Shown piece by piece: positions 19,193-29,306 of a stretch of 33,196 nt of DNA. Both the position numbers and the translations under genes were made by a program. Source of the stretch: Alphaproteobacteria bacterium MarineAlpha2_Bin1 (GTDB taxonomy: Bacteria; Pseudomonadota; Alphaproteobacteria; SHVP01); contig PTLN01000007.1 of the NCBI GenBank assembly GCA_002938125.1, positions 1-33,196 of the forward strand. The letters are read 5' to 3'. The notes under the pieces are model-generated. The model was given only the letters and a program-made list of their open reading frames with translations. It ran no database searches and was not told the origin of the DNA. Position 1 is the stretch's first letter; every line of letters begins with the position of its first letter.

Positions 19193-19390
19193 TTATTTTT
19201 TTGAGAAAGCCCACAAAAGTGAAATAGCCCATCCAATTCCTGTCCAACCAAAAATTGAATTTAGCAAGGCAATGTAAAAGGATTTAGGATGTTTCCTTCT
19301 TATTGCTATGAGAATAGGTAAAATGAAAACAGGCCCTAATACTGCAAATCCAATCAACATGAAAATTATTTGAGTTATATTAATATACAT
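19193..19390 (-). CDS. Small superinfection-immunity-type membrane protein (Imm_superinfect-like)
   Basis: 65 aa, two TM helices; PILIAIRRKHPKSFYIALLNSIFGWTGIGWAISLLWAF matches the RKHP...LN...GWT.IGW..ALLWA pattern. Confidence 0.82.
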   Translation of the reverse strand: MYINITQIIFMLIGFAVLGPVFILPILIAIRRKHPKSFYIALLNSIFGWTGIGWAISLLWAFSKK

Positions 19391-19472
19391 ATTTATTTAT
19401 AGTTCAAAAAGATTAAAGTTAAGCTTGTATTACTATACAATAAATTTAATTAATATATCTAATGGTGAAATA

Positions 19473-20444
19473 ATGAAAGCAATTTTATGTAATAAATGGG
19501 GTGACCCAGAGGTTTTGGAATTAAAAGAAATAAGCAATCCTCAACCTAATGAAAATGAGATTCTAATTAAGATAAAAGCGGTAGCAGTAAATTACGCAGA
19601 CTTAGTAATGCTTAAAGGTCAATATCAAACAAAACCAGAGTTTCCCTTTGGTCCTGGTCTAGAATGTGCTGGTGAGATAGTTTCATTGGGTAAAAATGTA
19701 ACTCAATTCATGATTAATCAAAGAGTTCTTGCTAAAATTCCTCACAGCGGTTTTGCTGAATACACTTTAGCAAATCCAGAGTTTGTGTATGAAATACCTA
19801 ACAATATGTCTTGGGAACATGCTGCCTCATTTTTTGTTGCATACGTATCCTCTTATACTGCAATTAAATACCAAGGAGATTTAAAACCAGGCCAGAAGCT
19901 TTTAGTTTTAGGGGCTTCAGGAGGAACAGGTTTAACAGCAGTTGAAATTGGAAAAGCGATAGGTGCACAAGTATATGCTGCAGCTAGCAGTCAAGCAAAA
20001 ATTGATATAATTGAAAATTATAATCCAGACTACACAATTAATTATAAAGATAAAAACCTAAAAGAAGAGATAAAAAATCTAACTGATAATAAAGGTGTAG
20101 ATGTGGTATTTGACCCTGTAGGTGGTGAATTCTTCGATCAAGCTCTTTCTTCACTTGATTGGGGTGGAAAATATCTAATCTTTGGTTTTGTAGGAGGAAT
20201 CCCACAAATACCATCAAATAGACTGTTAGTAAAACATCGTTCTGCGATAGGTTGTAGTTTAAGATTTTATGAGAATCATGATAAAGAAAAAATACACTCA
20301 AGTGTTAAAAAGCTATTTGAATGGTATGATTCTGGACTTATAAAACCCTTTATATCAGAGCAATTTGAACTTAAGGACGCTCAAAAAGCATTAAATATTC
20401 TAAAAAGTAGAAAAGCAACTGGCCGAATTATTATATCAGTATAG
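19473..20444 (+). CDS. NADPH:quinone oxidoreductase / zinc-type alcohol dehydrogenase-like (MDR superfamily); ORF track start 19425, ATG 19473 preferred
   Basis: MKAILCNKWGDPEVLELKEISNPQPNENEILIKIKAVAVNYADLVMLKGQYQ...FPFGPGLECAGEIVSLG...LLVLGASGGTGLTAVEIGKAIGA. Confidence 0.93.
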   Translation: MKAILCNKWGDPEVLELKEISNPQPNENEILIKIKAVAVNYADLVMLKGQYQTKPEFPFGPGLECAGEIVSLGKNVTQFMINQRVLAKIPHSGFAEYTLANPEFVYEIPNNMSWEHAASFFVAYVSSYTAIKYQGDLKPGQKLLVLGASGGTGLTAVEIGKAIGAQVYAAASSQAKIDIIENYNPDYTINYKDKNLKEEIKNLTDNKGVDVVFDPVGGEFFDQALSSLDWGGKYLIFGFVGGIPQIPSNRLLVKHRSAIGCSLRFYENHDKEKIHSSVKKLFEWYDSGLIKPFISEQFELKDAQKALNILKSRKATGRIIISV

Positions 20445-20447
20445 TTG

Positions 20448-21170
20448 TTATTTCATTACCATACCTGCATTAATTGGCATCACTGTGCCTGTTATGTATC
20501 CAGAATCTTCAGACGCTAGAAACAAAACTGCTGCGGCTATTTCCTCAGGTTTAGCAAAGCGTTTTAAGGGTATTAATTTTTTTCTTTCCTCTAGTTTTAA
20601 TCTATCATGAACATCTAACATTTTAGTATCTACTGGACCGGGGGCAATACAGTTTGCTGTAATTTTTCTATCAGCAAAATATGATGCTAAATACTTGGTA
20701 AAACCTTCCATACCACCTTTTGAAGCAGCATATGCAGGGCCAGTAACAAAACTACCTTGATGACCAGCCATAGATCCCAAAGTTACTATTCTACCATTTG
20801 AAGAAATCCAATTTTCTGCTTCAACCATACATTTGTAAAAGCCAGTTAAATTTATTGATAAGACTTTATTCCATTCATCTAAATTTAAATTTTTTAAATT
20901 TTTATTTTCTACTATACCCGCAGTAAAAATAAAAACATTTATCTTGCGAGTTATTTCTTTTGCTTTATAAAAAGCATTTTTTATTGAGTCATCACTCTCT
21001 AAATTAATTTCAATTTTCTCAGATTCATAACCTCTAGAAATATTATCAAAATCGTTGGAAGGACGGTCCATCATTACTAATGGATCATAACCTTTTTTTC
21101 TGAATAGCTTTACTATCTGAGTTCCAATTCCTCCACCAGACCCAACTATACAAACGCTCCTATGTTCCAT
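20448..21170 (-). CDS. SDR family oxidoreductase (ORF track start is TTG 21209; ATG 21170 preferred)
   Basis: CIVGSGGGIGTQIVKLF, VFIFTAGI, YAASKGGMEGFTKYLA (YxxxK), NCIAPGPVDTKML; GAGGAAG precedes ATG at 21170. Confidence 0.92.
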   Translation of the reverse strand: MEHRSVCIVGSGGGIGTQIVKLFRKKGYDPLVMMDRPSNDFDNISRGYESEKIEINLESDDSIKNAFYKAKEITRKINVFIFTAGIVENKNLKNLNLDEWNKVLSINLTGFYKCMVEAENWISSNGRIVTLGSMAGHQGSFVTGPAYAASKGGMEGFTKYLASYFADRKITANCIAPGPVDTKMLDVHDRLKLEERKKLIPLKRFAKPEEIAAAVLFLASEDSGYITGTVMPINAGMVMK

Positions 21171-21198
21171 AACTTCCTCAGTTTTAATTTTAGAAAAA

Positions 21199-21426
21199 TT
21201 ATTTATCAATGTACCTACTTGATAGCGACTCTATTAAATCGACTATTACTTTTTTAAATTGTTTTTCATCTACACCCATTATAGTTGCGTCATCTAGTGA
21301 GTCCTGAAAAAGACCCTCAATTTCTGAAATATTTTGATTTAATAAGCTAATCTTCTCTTTACAATTAACAGGTTTGCCATCAGAAGATGCCCATTTTGGG
21401 GGTTTAAATTTATTATTAATAATTAT
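21199..21426 (-). CDS. Small hypothetical protein (about 75 aa), apparently initiated at ATT or ATA; missing from ORF track
   Basis: Own translation: (I/M)INNKFKPPKWASSDGKPVNCKEKISLLNQNISEIEGLFQDSLDDATIMGVDEKQFKKVIVDLIESLSSRYIDK*. In-frame TAA just upstream at 21427-21429; AAGGAG SD (21433-21438) lies 6 nt before ATA and 9 nt before ATT. Confidence 0.65.
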   Translation of the reverse strand: MIINNKFKPPKWASSDGKPVNCKEKISLLNQNISEIEGLFQDSLDDATIMGVDEKQFKKVIVDLIESLSSRYIDK

Positions 21427-21472
21427 TTACTACTCCTTTTCAGAACTTTCTATTAAGCTTCATTTATAGAGA

Positions 21473-22372
21473 ATGGCTTTGGAGATTTTAGTGGGAAAAG
21501 ACATAAATAAAAAGCTAAAAACAATTATAGAACGAAGAAATGCTACAATAGTTCCAGGGGCTTTCAACGCAATTACAGCTAAACAAATACAAGATGCAAA
21601 TTTTGAAGCTGTTTATCTTACCGGTGCCGGAATAACTAATGCACAACTTGGTCTACCAGATCTAGGTTTTATTAATGTAAATAATTTACTTGATATAGTT
21701 AATTCCGTACGAGATATTTGTGAATTACCTATTATAGTTGATATTGATACTGGATTTGGTAATGAAATAAATTTATATCGCACAATCAGAGCTCTTGAAA
21801 GATCTGGAGTAAGTGGAGTTCAGATTGAGGACCAAGAGTTTCCTAAGAAGTGCGGACATTTTGAAGAAAAAAAAATTATCTCTATAAATGAAGCTATTAA
21901 TAAAATAAAGGCAGCTGTAGACTCTCGTATAGATAATAATTTTTGTATTATAGCTCGAACTGATGCTAGGGCAGTTCTTGGATTTAATGCAGCAATTGAC
22001 CGAGCAGGAGCTTTTCTTAATGCTGGAGCAGATGTAATATTTATAGAATCTCCAACTACAAAAGAAGAAATTTTAAAGATCCCTAATCTAATTAAAGCTC
22101 CCCACATGATAAATCTGGTTCATGGAGGAAAAACACCAGTTTTAGAAAAAAAAGAATTAGAGCAAATGGGTTATAGTATAGTCCTTTATGCAAATGCATT
22201 ACTTCAAGCCGCTATGTTGTCTTCCTATGAAATATTGAATTATATAAATAAGAATGGAAGTATATCTGGTTATGAAAATAAGTTAGTAAGTTTCAATGAA
22301 AGACAAAAAATTTTAAACAAAGATTTTTTTGATAATTTTGAAAAAAAATATTCCTTGAATGGTGATAAATAA
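21473..22372 (+). CDS. Isocitrate lyase/PEP mutase family protein (2-methylisocitrate lyase or oxaloacetate decarboxylase-like)
   Basis: TIVPGAFNAITAKQIQDANFEAVYLTGAGITNAQLGLPDLGF, IVDIDTGFGNEINLYRTIRALERSGVSGVQIEDQEFPKKCGHFEEKKII. Confidence 0.92.
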   Translation: MALEILVGKDINKKLKTIIERRNATIVPGAFNAITAKQIQDANFEAVYLTGAGITNAQLGLPDLGFINVNNLLDIVNSVRDICELPIIVDIDTGFGNEINLYRTIRALERSGVSGVQIEDQEFPKKCGHFEEKKIISINEAINKIKAAVDSRIDNNFCIIARTDARAVLGFNAAIDRAGAFLNAGADVIFIESPTTKEEILKIPNLIKAPHMINLVHGGKTPVLEKKELEQMGYSIVLYANALLQAAMLSSYEILNYINKNGSISGYENKLVSFNERQKILNKDFFDNFEKKYSLNGDK

Positions 22373-22373
22373 A

Positions 22374-23051
22374 ATGAAACCTTGGGATAAATTAATATCA
22401 GACAAAGAAAAAAAAGCATATCGTGCCGCAGGGTTTGGCCGAAAAGGCGGTATGGGAATAAAACCCGTTCTATTAATTATTGATGTACAATATAGAACAG
22501 CTGGGAGTTCAGCAAAACCTTTCTGGGATTCAATAAAAGAATATCCAACAAGTTGTGGTGACGTAGCATGGACCGCCATAAAAAATATTTCAGATATTCT
22601 TAAAACATTTAGGAAAAATAATTGGCCAATTATTTACCCACATGTCGCTCCAAAGAAATCTTATGATGGAGGACAATTAGCATTAAAAGTTCCAGAAATA
22701 ATGAATATTTCTGAGGAGGGATATAAATTTGTAAAAGAAGTTGAACCAACTGAAAAAGATATTCTTGTACCTAAAAAGCATCCTAGCGCTTTTTTTGGAA
22801 CATCTCTCTCTTCTTACCTCATTGACTTAAAAGCTGATACACTAATCCTAACTGGTTGCACTACTTCTGGTTGTATAAGAGCTTCAGTAATTGATGCTTT
22901 TTCATTAAATTATAAAATTATTGTTCCTCATGATGCTGTTTACGACAGAAGTGTAACTTCACATGCAATAAATTTATTTGATATTTCTGAGAAATATGCT
23001 GATGTAATGACATCCAATCAATTGAAAATAAAATTAAAAAAAATAATTTAG
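22374..23051 (+). CDS. Isochorismatase-family cysteine hydrolase (N-carbamoylsarcosine amidase-like); ATG 22374 preferred over 22359
   Basis: Candidate D-K-C triad: LLIIDVQ, LVPKKHPSAFFGTSL, LILTGCTTSGCIRASVIDAF. Confidence 0.9.
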   Translation: MKPWDKLISDKEKKAYRAAGFGRKGGMGIKPVLLIIDVQYRTAGSSAKPFWDSIKEYPTSCGDVAWTAIKNISDILKTFRKNNWPIIYPHVAPKKSYDGGQLALKVPEIMNISEEGYKFVKEVEPTEKDILVPKKHPSAFFGTSLSSYLIDLKADTLILTGCTTSGCIRASVIDAFSLNYKIIVPHDAVYDRSVTSHAINLFDISEKYADVMTSNQLKIKLKKII

Positions 23052-23071
23052 ACAATCAATTTAGCAAAATA

Positions 23072-24280
23072 ATGAAAAAAAATAAAAATAAAACAAATGG
23101 GCCTATTCAAGGGATAAAAATTTTAGATATGTCTAGAGTGCTTGGTGGTCCATACTGTACTCAATTATTAGGCGATATGGGAGCGTCAATTATAAAATTA
23201 GAACCTCCACAAGGTGATGAAACTAGAGATTGGGGCCCTCCTTTCAAAAATGGTGAGGCCGCATATTTCATGGGAGTAAATAGAAATAAAGATAGCATAA
23301 GTCTTGATATTTCAAAACCAGTAGGTAAAAAAATACTATATAAACTTTTAGAAGATACTGACGTTTTAGTTGAAAATTTCAAACCAGGAACAATGGAAAA
23401 ATGGAATATTGGTTTTGATGAGCTAAAAAAAACTTTTCCTAAGTTAGTACATTGTAGAGTAAGTGGCTTTGGTTCGGGAGGTCCACTTGGAGGATTACCA
23501 GGATATGATGCTCTTCTTCAAGCAATGTGCGGTTGGTTTAGTGTAAATGGCGAACCTAAATCTGAAGGTGTAAGGATGGGCATACCCTTAATAGATCTTG
23601 GAACAGGACTTTTTGCCAGTAATGCAATACTTGCTGCTCTAATTGAAAGAGAAAAATCTGGAATAGGTCAATTTGTAGAAGTTACACTTTTTGATACTGG
23701 TATAGCACTTCAACACCCTCATGCAGCAAACTGGTTTGTATCAAAAAAACAACCAGAAAGAGTTGGAAATGCTCACACTAATATTGCTCCATATGATTCT
23801 TTTCCTACAAGGACTATCCCTATATACATGTCAGTTGGCAATGACAGACAATTTAAAATTCTTTGTGAAACCTTAGGAAATATTGACCTAGCTAGTGATG
23901 AAAGATTCTTAAATAATGCTCAAAGAGTAAAAAATAAATCTAAACTTAGAAATATTTTAATCAAACTACTATCTGAAAAGGATGGCTTAAAAATTTCAAA
24001 TAAACTCTTAAAATTAGGTGTGCCTGCTGGTCCAATACTTGATATGCAAGGAATTCTTAACCACGAGCATACTCAAAATCGAAATATGATAGTTAAAAAA
24101 GATAACTATTACGGTCTGGGTATTCCAATTAAATTTCAAAGAACACCCGGATCAATAAGAAAGAAACCTCCAACTTTTGCTGAAGATACAGAGAGAGTTT
24201 TTAATAGTGTAAATATAAGTAAAAAAGAAATTAGTGAGTTAATAAAGAAAAAAATAATTTTTACCAAAAGAAAAAAATAA
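23072..24280 (+). CDS. CaiB/BaiF family CoA transferase
   Basis: GIKILDMSRVLGGPYCTQLLGDMGASIIKLEPPQGDETRDWGPPF...VLVENFKPGTMEKWNIGFDELKKTFPKLVHCRVSGFGSGGPLGGLPGYDALLQAMCG. Confidence 0.95.
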   Translation: MKKNKNKTNGPIQGIKILDMSRVLGGPYCTQLLGDMGASIIKLEPPQGDETRDWGPPFKNGEAAYFMGVNRNKDSISLDISKPVGKKILYKLLEDTDVLVENFKPGTMEKWNIGFDELKKTFPKLVHCRVSGFGSGGPLGGLPGYDALLQAMCGWFSVNGEPKSEGVRMGIPLIDLGTGLFASNAILAALIEREKSGIGQFVEVTLFDTGIALQHPHAANWFVSKKQPERVGNAHTNIAPYDSFPTRTIPIYMSVGNDRQFKILCETLGNIDLASDERFLNNAQRVKNKSKLRNILIKLLSEKDGLKISNKLLKLGVPAGPILDMQGILNHEHTQNRNMIVKKDNYYGLGIPIKFQRTPGSIRKKPPTFAEDTERVFNSVNISKKEISELIKKKIIFTKRKK

Positions 24281-24304
24281 AGAAATATATAAATTTTAAT
24301 AAAA

Positions 24305-25003
24305 CTATTTTTTTATAAATAAATTTTTTAATTGCAATTTAAGCCAATTTCTAACACTACTTTCATGCTTTACCGCAATTGACTCTAATTCGTTAACTGC
24401 TTGAACACCTCGGATGTTTCTGTTAATTGCAAATTTAGTCCACTTTTTCATCACATTGATAGTGAGTTCAGGGTGAAATTGAATAGCTAGAGTGTTCTCA
24501 TTGTATATGAAAGCTTGGTTTTTAAATTTATTGCCTGATGCAATTAAAGTAGCACCTGGTGGTATAGAAAAAGTATCTTTATGCCATTGATAAGCGTAAA
24601 AATTTTCTTTTTTTCCAAAAAAATTTACATATCCATTTTCAGGAAAAACAGGATAGTATCCCACTTCATGTATTTTTTTAGTATGAGGAAAAACATCACC
24701 ACCTATAGATTTAGCTATCAGTTGGGCCCCCAAACAAATTCCAAAAAGAGGAACATTATTATCTATAACTCGTTTTATCCAATCTAACTCAACTTTCAAA
24801 AATTTATATTTATTATTTTCATAAACACTCATTGGGCCTCCAAAAACAATAACTCCTCTATAATTATTAAAATTATCTGGAAGCTTTTCACCAGAACAAG
24901 GCCTAATAATTCTATAATTTAAACCAAGTTTTTTTATTTGGTTACCTATGCGCCGAACCCTAGAATGCGGCTGATGCAAGATACAAATTATGGTGTTTTT
25001 CAT
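24305..25003 (-). CDS. Class I glutamine amidotransferase (GMP synthase-like stand-alone domain)
   Basis: GVIVFGGPMSV, nucleophile FGICLGAQLIAKSIGG, catalytic LAIQFHPELT. Confidence 0.88.
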   Translation of the reverse strand: MKNTIICILHQPHSRVRRIGNQIKKLGLNYRIIRPCSGEKLPDNFNNYRGVIVFGGPMSVYENNKYKFLKVELDWIKRVIDNNVPLFGICLGAQLIAKSIGGDVFPHTKKIHEVGYYPVFPENGYVNFFGKKENFYAYQWHKDTFSIPPGATLIASGNKFKNQAFIYNENTLAIQFHPELTINVMKKWTKFAINRNIRGVQAVNELESIAVKHESSVRNWLKLQLKNLFIKK

Positions 25004-25162
25004 ATCAGTAAGATTATAAATAAATTAATTCAATAATATTTTTTTATGTATACTGGAATAAATAACATAATTTTACCTATTAAATATTAAAAAAGTATTG
25101 TTTTTTTTCACTTCGTATATAATTATATATCTATCAAAAATGTCTACCGATAAATTTAACTA

Positions 25163-25441
25163 ATGATAGCTTTTATTAACCTTATAGATTCAGTTATAAC
25201 ACTATATATATGGTGTATTATTATTTCATCAGTATTAAGCTGGCTTGTAGCCTTCAAGGTTGTCAATACAAACAATCAATTAGTATACACTATTGGTAAT
25301 TTCTTATTCAGAATAACCGACCCTTTACTTGGACCAATTAGGAGACTTCTACCAAACCTTGGTGGGGTTGATATATCCCCAGTACTACTAATTATTCTTT
25401 TAATCTTTATAAAAAATCTTATAATTGAGATCCTCATATGA
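25163..25441 (+). CDS. YggT family membrane protein
   Basis: 92 aa, two hydrophobic halves; LFRITDPLLGPIRRLLPNLGGVDISPVLLIILLIFI; overlaps folD by 4 nt. Confidence 0.9.
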   Translation: MIAFINLIDSVITLYIWCIIISSVLSWLVAFKVVNTNNQLVYTIGNFLFRITDPLLGPIRRLLPNLGGVDISPVLLIILLIFIKNLIIEILI

Positions 25442-26361
25442 GTACTGACTCTATACTTAGATCTAAAATTATTGATGGAAAAAAAAGATCGCTTACAATT
25501 AGAGAATGGATAAAGAGTGAAATTCTTAAATTAAAAGAAAGTTATAATTTTATTCCTGGCCTTGCTGTAATTATTGTAGGCGATGATCCTGCAAGTCATA
25601 TTTACGTTAAAAACAAAGAAAAACAAAGTATTGAGTCTGGAATGAATTCATGGAAATATATTTTGCCATCTGATGTATCAGAAAAAGAAATTATTGAACA
25701 AATTAATAAACTTAATGAGGATAGTATGGTTGATGGAATACTTGTTCAACTTCCTTTACCTAAAACTAGCTCAGTATCAGAGAGAAATGTTATAAATGCA
25801 ATTTCTCCTGAAAAAGATGTTGATGGCCTTACCATCATTAACTCTGGGAAACTTGCTTGTGGTGAGGATGGTCTTTTCCCTGCAACACCCTCTGGGTGTA
25901 TTATTTTAATCAAAGAACTCTCTTTAAATTTAGCAGGAAAAAAAGCACTAGTTATTGGTCGATCAAATTTAGTTGGGAAGCCTATTGCTTCCATGCTGCT
26001 TAAAGAGAATTGTACGGTAACAATTGCTCATTCCAAAACAAAAAATTTAATTCAAGAATGTAAAAATGCTGATATAATTATAGCTGCTATTGGTATTCCA
26101 AATTTTGTTAAGGGAGACTGGGTAAAAAAAGATTCAATAATTATTGATGTTGGAATTAATAGGATTGATAATTTGGATAATCCAAAAAAAAGAATAGTAG
26201 GGGATGTGGATTATGAAGAAGCTATCAAAGTTTGTAAAGCTATTACTCCTGTACCTGGAGGTGTAGGTCCTATGACAATTGCTTGCTTACTTTTAAATAC
26301 ACTCAAGGCTTCATGTATTAGAAGAAATATAGAATCACCAATATATAATTTTACTGTTTAG
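25438..26361 (+). CDS. folD: Bifunctional methylenetetrahydrofolate dehydrogenase/methenyltetrahydrofolate cyclohydrolase
   Basis: [75 protein letters not shown]. Confidence 0.97.
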   Translation: MSTDSILRSKIIDGKKRSLTIREWIKSEILKLKESYNFIPGLAVIIVGDDPASHIYVKNKEKQSIESGMNSWKYILPSDVSEKEIIEQINKLNEDSMVDGILVQLPLPKTSSVSERNVINAISPEKDVDGLTIINSGKLACGEDGLFPATPSGCIILIKELSLNLAGKKALVIGRSNLVGKPIASMLLKENCTVTIAHSKTKNLIQECKNADIIIAAIGIPNFVKGDWVKKDSIIIDVGINRIDNLDNPKKRIVGDVDYEEAIKVCKAITPVPGGVGPMTIACLLLNTLKASCIRRNIESPIYNFTV

Positions 26362-27568
26362 AATAATTTCTTTTATTTAAAATTTTAAGCCTCAAAGCAT
26401 TAAGTTTGATAAAGCCTTCTGCATCTTGATGGTTATATACGTTGTCGTCTTCAAAAGTCACATGGGGTAAACTATATAAACTATCATCTGACTCTCTGCT
26501 GATGACGCCAACTGAACCTTTATAAAGTTTTAATTTTACGGAACCATTGACCCTTTCCTGAGATTTATCTATTGCAGCCTGTAACATCTCTCTTTCTGGA
26601 GACCACCAAAAACCATCATAAATTAAACTCGCATATTTAGGCATCAATTCATCTTTTAAATGAGCAGATGATCTATCAAGAGTGATAGACTCTATAGCTC
26701 TGTGACCTGATAAAAGTATTGTCCCTCCTGGAGTTTCATATACACCTCTGGACTTCATTCCTAGAAATCTATTTTCTACTAAATCAAGTCGACCTATTCC
26801 ATTTTTTTTTCCAAGTTTATTTAAAGTTTCAAGTAATTTTGCTGGAGATGATTTGACACCATCTACTGATACTAAATCTCCTTTTTCAAAAACTAATTCT
26901 GTGATAGTAGGATCATTGGAAGCACTTTCAGGTGATACAGTTCTCGAGAATACATATTCCTCAGGCTCTATGCTTGGGTCTTCAAGAACTTTTCCTTCAC
27001 TTGATGTATGTAAAATATTGGAGTCGACAGAAAATGGTGCTTCACCCATCTTATCTTTAGAGATTAGTATCTGATTCTTTTCGGCAAACTGAATCAATTT
27101 ACTTCTTGATGTAAGATCCCAGGTTCGCCAAGGAGCTATGACCTGAATTTCCGGATTAAGAGCATAATAGCTTAATTCAAAGCGAATCTGGTCATTACCT
27201 TTTCCTGTTGCGCCGTGAGAAACAGCGTCTGCTCCCGTTTCTTTAGCTATTTCTATCTGACGTTTGGCTATCAACGGTCTTGCTATAGCTGTACCTAGAA
27301 GATATTGCCCCTCATATAAAGTATTAGCTCTGAACATTGGGAAAACATATTCTGATACAAATTCTTCTTTAAGATCTTCAGTAAAAATTTCTTTAACACC
27401 TAATGAAAGCGCCTTTTTTTTAGCTTCATCTAGCTCAGCTCCTTGACCTAAGTCAGCAGTAAAAGTTACTATTTCACAATCATAATTTTCTTGTAACCAC
27501 TTTACTATTACTGAGGTATCAAGACCTCCCGAATAAGCCAAAACAACTTTATTTATTTTAATATTCAT
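26351..27568 (-). CDS. argG: Argininosuccinate synthase
   Basis: [87 protein letters not shown]. Confidence 0.97.
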   Translation of the reverse strand: MNIKINKVVLAYSGGLDTSVIVKWLQENYDCEIVTFTADLGQGAELDEAKKKALSLGVKEIFTEDLKEEFVSEYVFPMFRANTLYEGQYLLGTAIARPLIAKRQIEIAKETGADAVSHGATGKGNDQIRFELSYYALNPEIQVIAPWRTWDLTSRSKLIQFAEKNQILISKDKMGEAPFSVDSNILHTSSEGKVLEDPSIEPEEYVFSRTVSPESASNDPTITELVFEKGDLVSVDGVKSSPAKLLETLNKLGKKNGIGRLDLVENRFLGMKSRGVYETPGGTILLSGHRAIESITLDRSSAHLKDELMPKYASLIYDGFWWSPEREMLQAAIDKSQERVNGSVKLKLYKGSVGVISRESDDSLYSLPHVTFEDDNVYNHQDAEGFIKLNALRLKILNKRNYSKQ

Positions 27569-27612
27569 AGTATTTTCTAAAATTAATGTTCTTAAATTAT
27601 TTATAATATATT

Positions 27613-28707
27613 TTATATATTTATACTACCCTGTTCACGCTTGTTCTTCCTTTTACTATCACTTATAAGTTGACCACAAGCAGCCATTATATCTCTTCCC
27701 CTTGGTTTTCTGATTGGAGAAGAATAACCTGCATTATTTATAATTTCAGAGAAGGCTCTAATTTTTTTTTGATCTGAACATTGATATTTATTGAATGGCC
27801 AAGGATTAAATGGAATTAAATTGACTTTAGCTGGAATTCCAGAAATTATCCTGCATAACTCTCTCGCATCAGAAACAGAATCATTTATATCTTTGAGCAT
27901 AACGTACTCAAAAGTTATTTTTCTTGAACTGTTAAATTGAGCATATTTTTTTAAAGAGTGAAGTAACTCTTTAATAGGGTACTTTTTGTTTATTGGAACA
28001 AGCTGGTTTCTTATATCATCTTTTACTGCATGAAGAGATATAGCTAAACTTATTCCTATCTCTTCTCCTAATCTATCTATCATTGGAACAATGCCTGCAG
28101 TTGAGAGAGTTATTTTTCTTCTAGAAAAATTAATTCCTTCTGGATCAATAAGTATTTTAATAGCCTTCGATACTTCCTCGTAATTGTATAAAGGTTCTCC
28201 CATACCCATTAAAATTACGTTGCTCAATTTTCTGTTTTCATTTTTTTTTTGCCAATCATTTAGTTTATCTTTAGCTAAAAAAACCTGAGTAAGTATCTCT
28301 GAAGCTGTTAGATTTCTTACCAATGGCATTGTACCAGTATGACAGAAACTACATTTGAGTGTACAACCGACCTGGGATGAAATACATAACGATCCTCTAT
28401 TTTTTTCAGGAATATATACTGTTTCTATTTCGTTTTTATCTCTTAAACATAACAACCACTTTTTTGTACCATCTTTGGAAACTAATTCTTTTTTTATTTC
28501 AACCCTTTCTAATGTAAAATGTTTATTCAATTCTTCTCTAAAATTTTTTGAAATTGTTGTTATTTTATCAATCTGTTGAAAACCGCGATAGTAGATGCCG
28601 TGAAAAATTTGTGCTGTTCGCATTTTCAAATGATTCTCACTTATACCGTATGATAGTAGCAAATCACCAATGTCATTCCTACTATACCCTATGAGAGATT
28701 TTTTCAT
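27613..28707 (-). CDS. rlmN: 23S rRNA (adenine2503-C2)-methyltransferase, radical SAM
   Basis: [30 protein letters not shown] (CxxxCxxC), [47 protein letters not shown]. Confidence 0.97.
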   Translation of the reverse strand: MKKSLIGYSRNDIGDLLLSYGISENHLKMRTAQIFHGIYYRGFQQIDKITTISKNFREELNKHFTLERVEIKKELVSKDGTKKWLLCLRDKNEIETVYIPEKNRGSLCISSQVGCTLKCSFCHTGTMPLVRNLTASEILTQVFLAKDKLNDWQKKNENRKLSNVILMGMGEPLYNYEEVSKAIKILIDPEGINFSRRKITLSTAGIVPMIDRLGEEIGISLAISLHAVKDDIRNQLVPINKKYPIKELLHSLKKYAQFNSSRKITFEYVMLKDINDSVSDARELCRIISGIPAKVNLIPFNPWPFNKYQCSDQKKIRAFSEIINNAGYSSPIRKPRGRDIMAACGQLISDSKRKNKREQGSINI

Positions 28708-28734
28708 TTTAAACCTTAATTATAAAAACAAGCT

Positions 28735-29271
28735 CTATTTGCAAGTTCGGTTGATAACGTTATGGGCAGAAGTAAAACCTAGGAGAGAGTATATATCTTT
28801 AGTTTTGGTTCCTCTCGATGAAACGCCATTTATTATAAGCTGATTACCTGATCTCATTGCTTGCACTAATTTTTTATCAGTCTTTGAATCTCGAGCCCAG
28901 GCAGTTTTTTCATCTGTGAACAGCCTAAAATTCTTTCCATCTATTGAAGCTATTACTTCAGATTTTTTCTTAAATGGATATCCAACATATACACTTACTT
29001 CATCTCTAGTACCAAAAGAAGGCCTATGAGTAACAAGAATATAGATATCTCCTCTATTAACTCCCTTTGGTTTTGAGCTCCATTTTGTAGGAGAAGAAGA
29101 TATGAAACATACAAGTTTTCCTTTTTCTTTATATTTCAGAGCTATCCAAGACTTATATTCTCCTATTATTTTTGGAGACGTCTGAGAGTTGGCCATATTA
29201 GTAAAAATAAAAGCATTACAAAAAGAGCCTATGAATAATATGGCCCAAAATAAATATCTCATTAAAATCAT
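28735..29271 (-). CDS. Invasion-associated locus B (IalB)-like secreted protein
   Basis: Signal peptide; pattern WIALKYKEKGKLVCFISSSPTKWSSKP...RGDIYILVTHRPSFGTRDEVSVYVGYPFKKKSEVIASIDGKNFRLFTDEKTAWA and position beside rlmN and argG. Confidence 0.75.
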   Translation of the reverse strand: MILMRYLFWAILFIGSFCNAFIFTNMANSQTSPKIIGEYKSWIALKYKEKGKLVCFISSSPTKWSSKPKGVNRGDIYILVTHRPSFGTRDEVSVYVGYPFKKKSEVIASIDGKNFRLFTDEKTAWARDSKTDKKLVQAMRSGNQLIINGVSSRGTKTKDIYSLLGFTSAHNVINRTCK

Positions 29272-29306
29272 AACTTATATTACTCAATTACATAAATATT
29301 AATAAA

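Noticed and set aside
21820-22579. Minus-strand ORFs 21820..22107 and 22313..22579
   Set aside because: Antisense to the well-supported lyase and isochorismatase-like genes; no recognisable domain.
26853-27446. Plus-strand ORFs 26853..27074 and 27264..27446 inside argG
   Set aside because: Antisense to a clear housekeeping gene; shadow ORFs.
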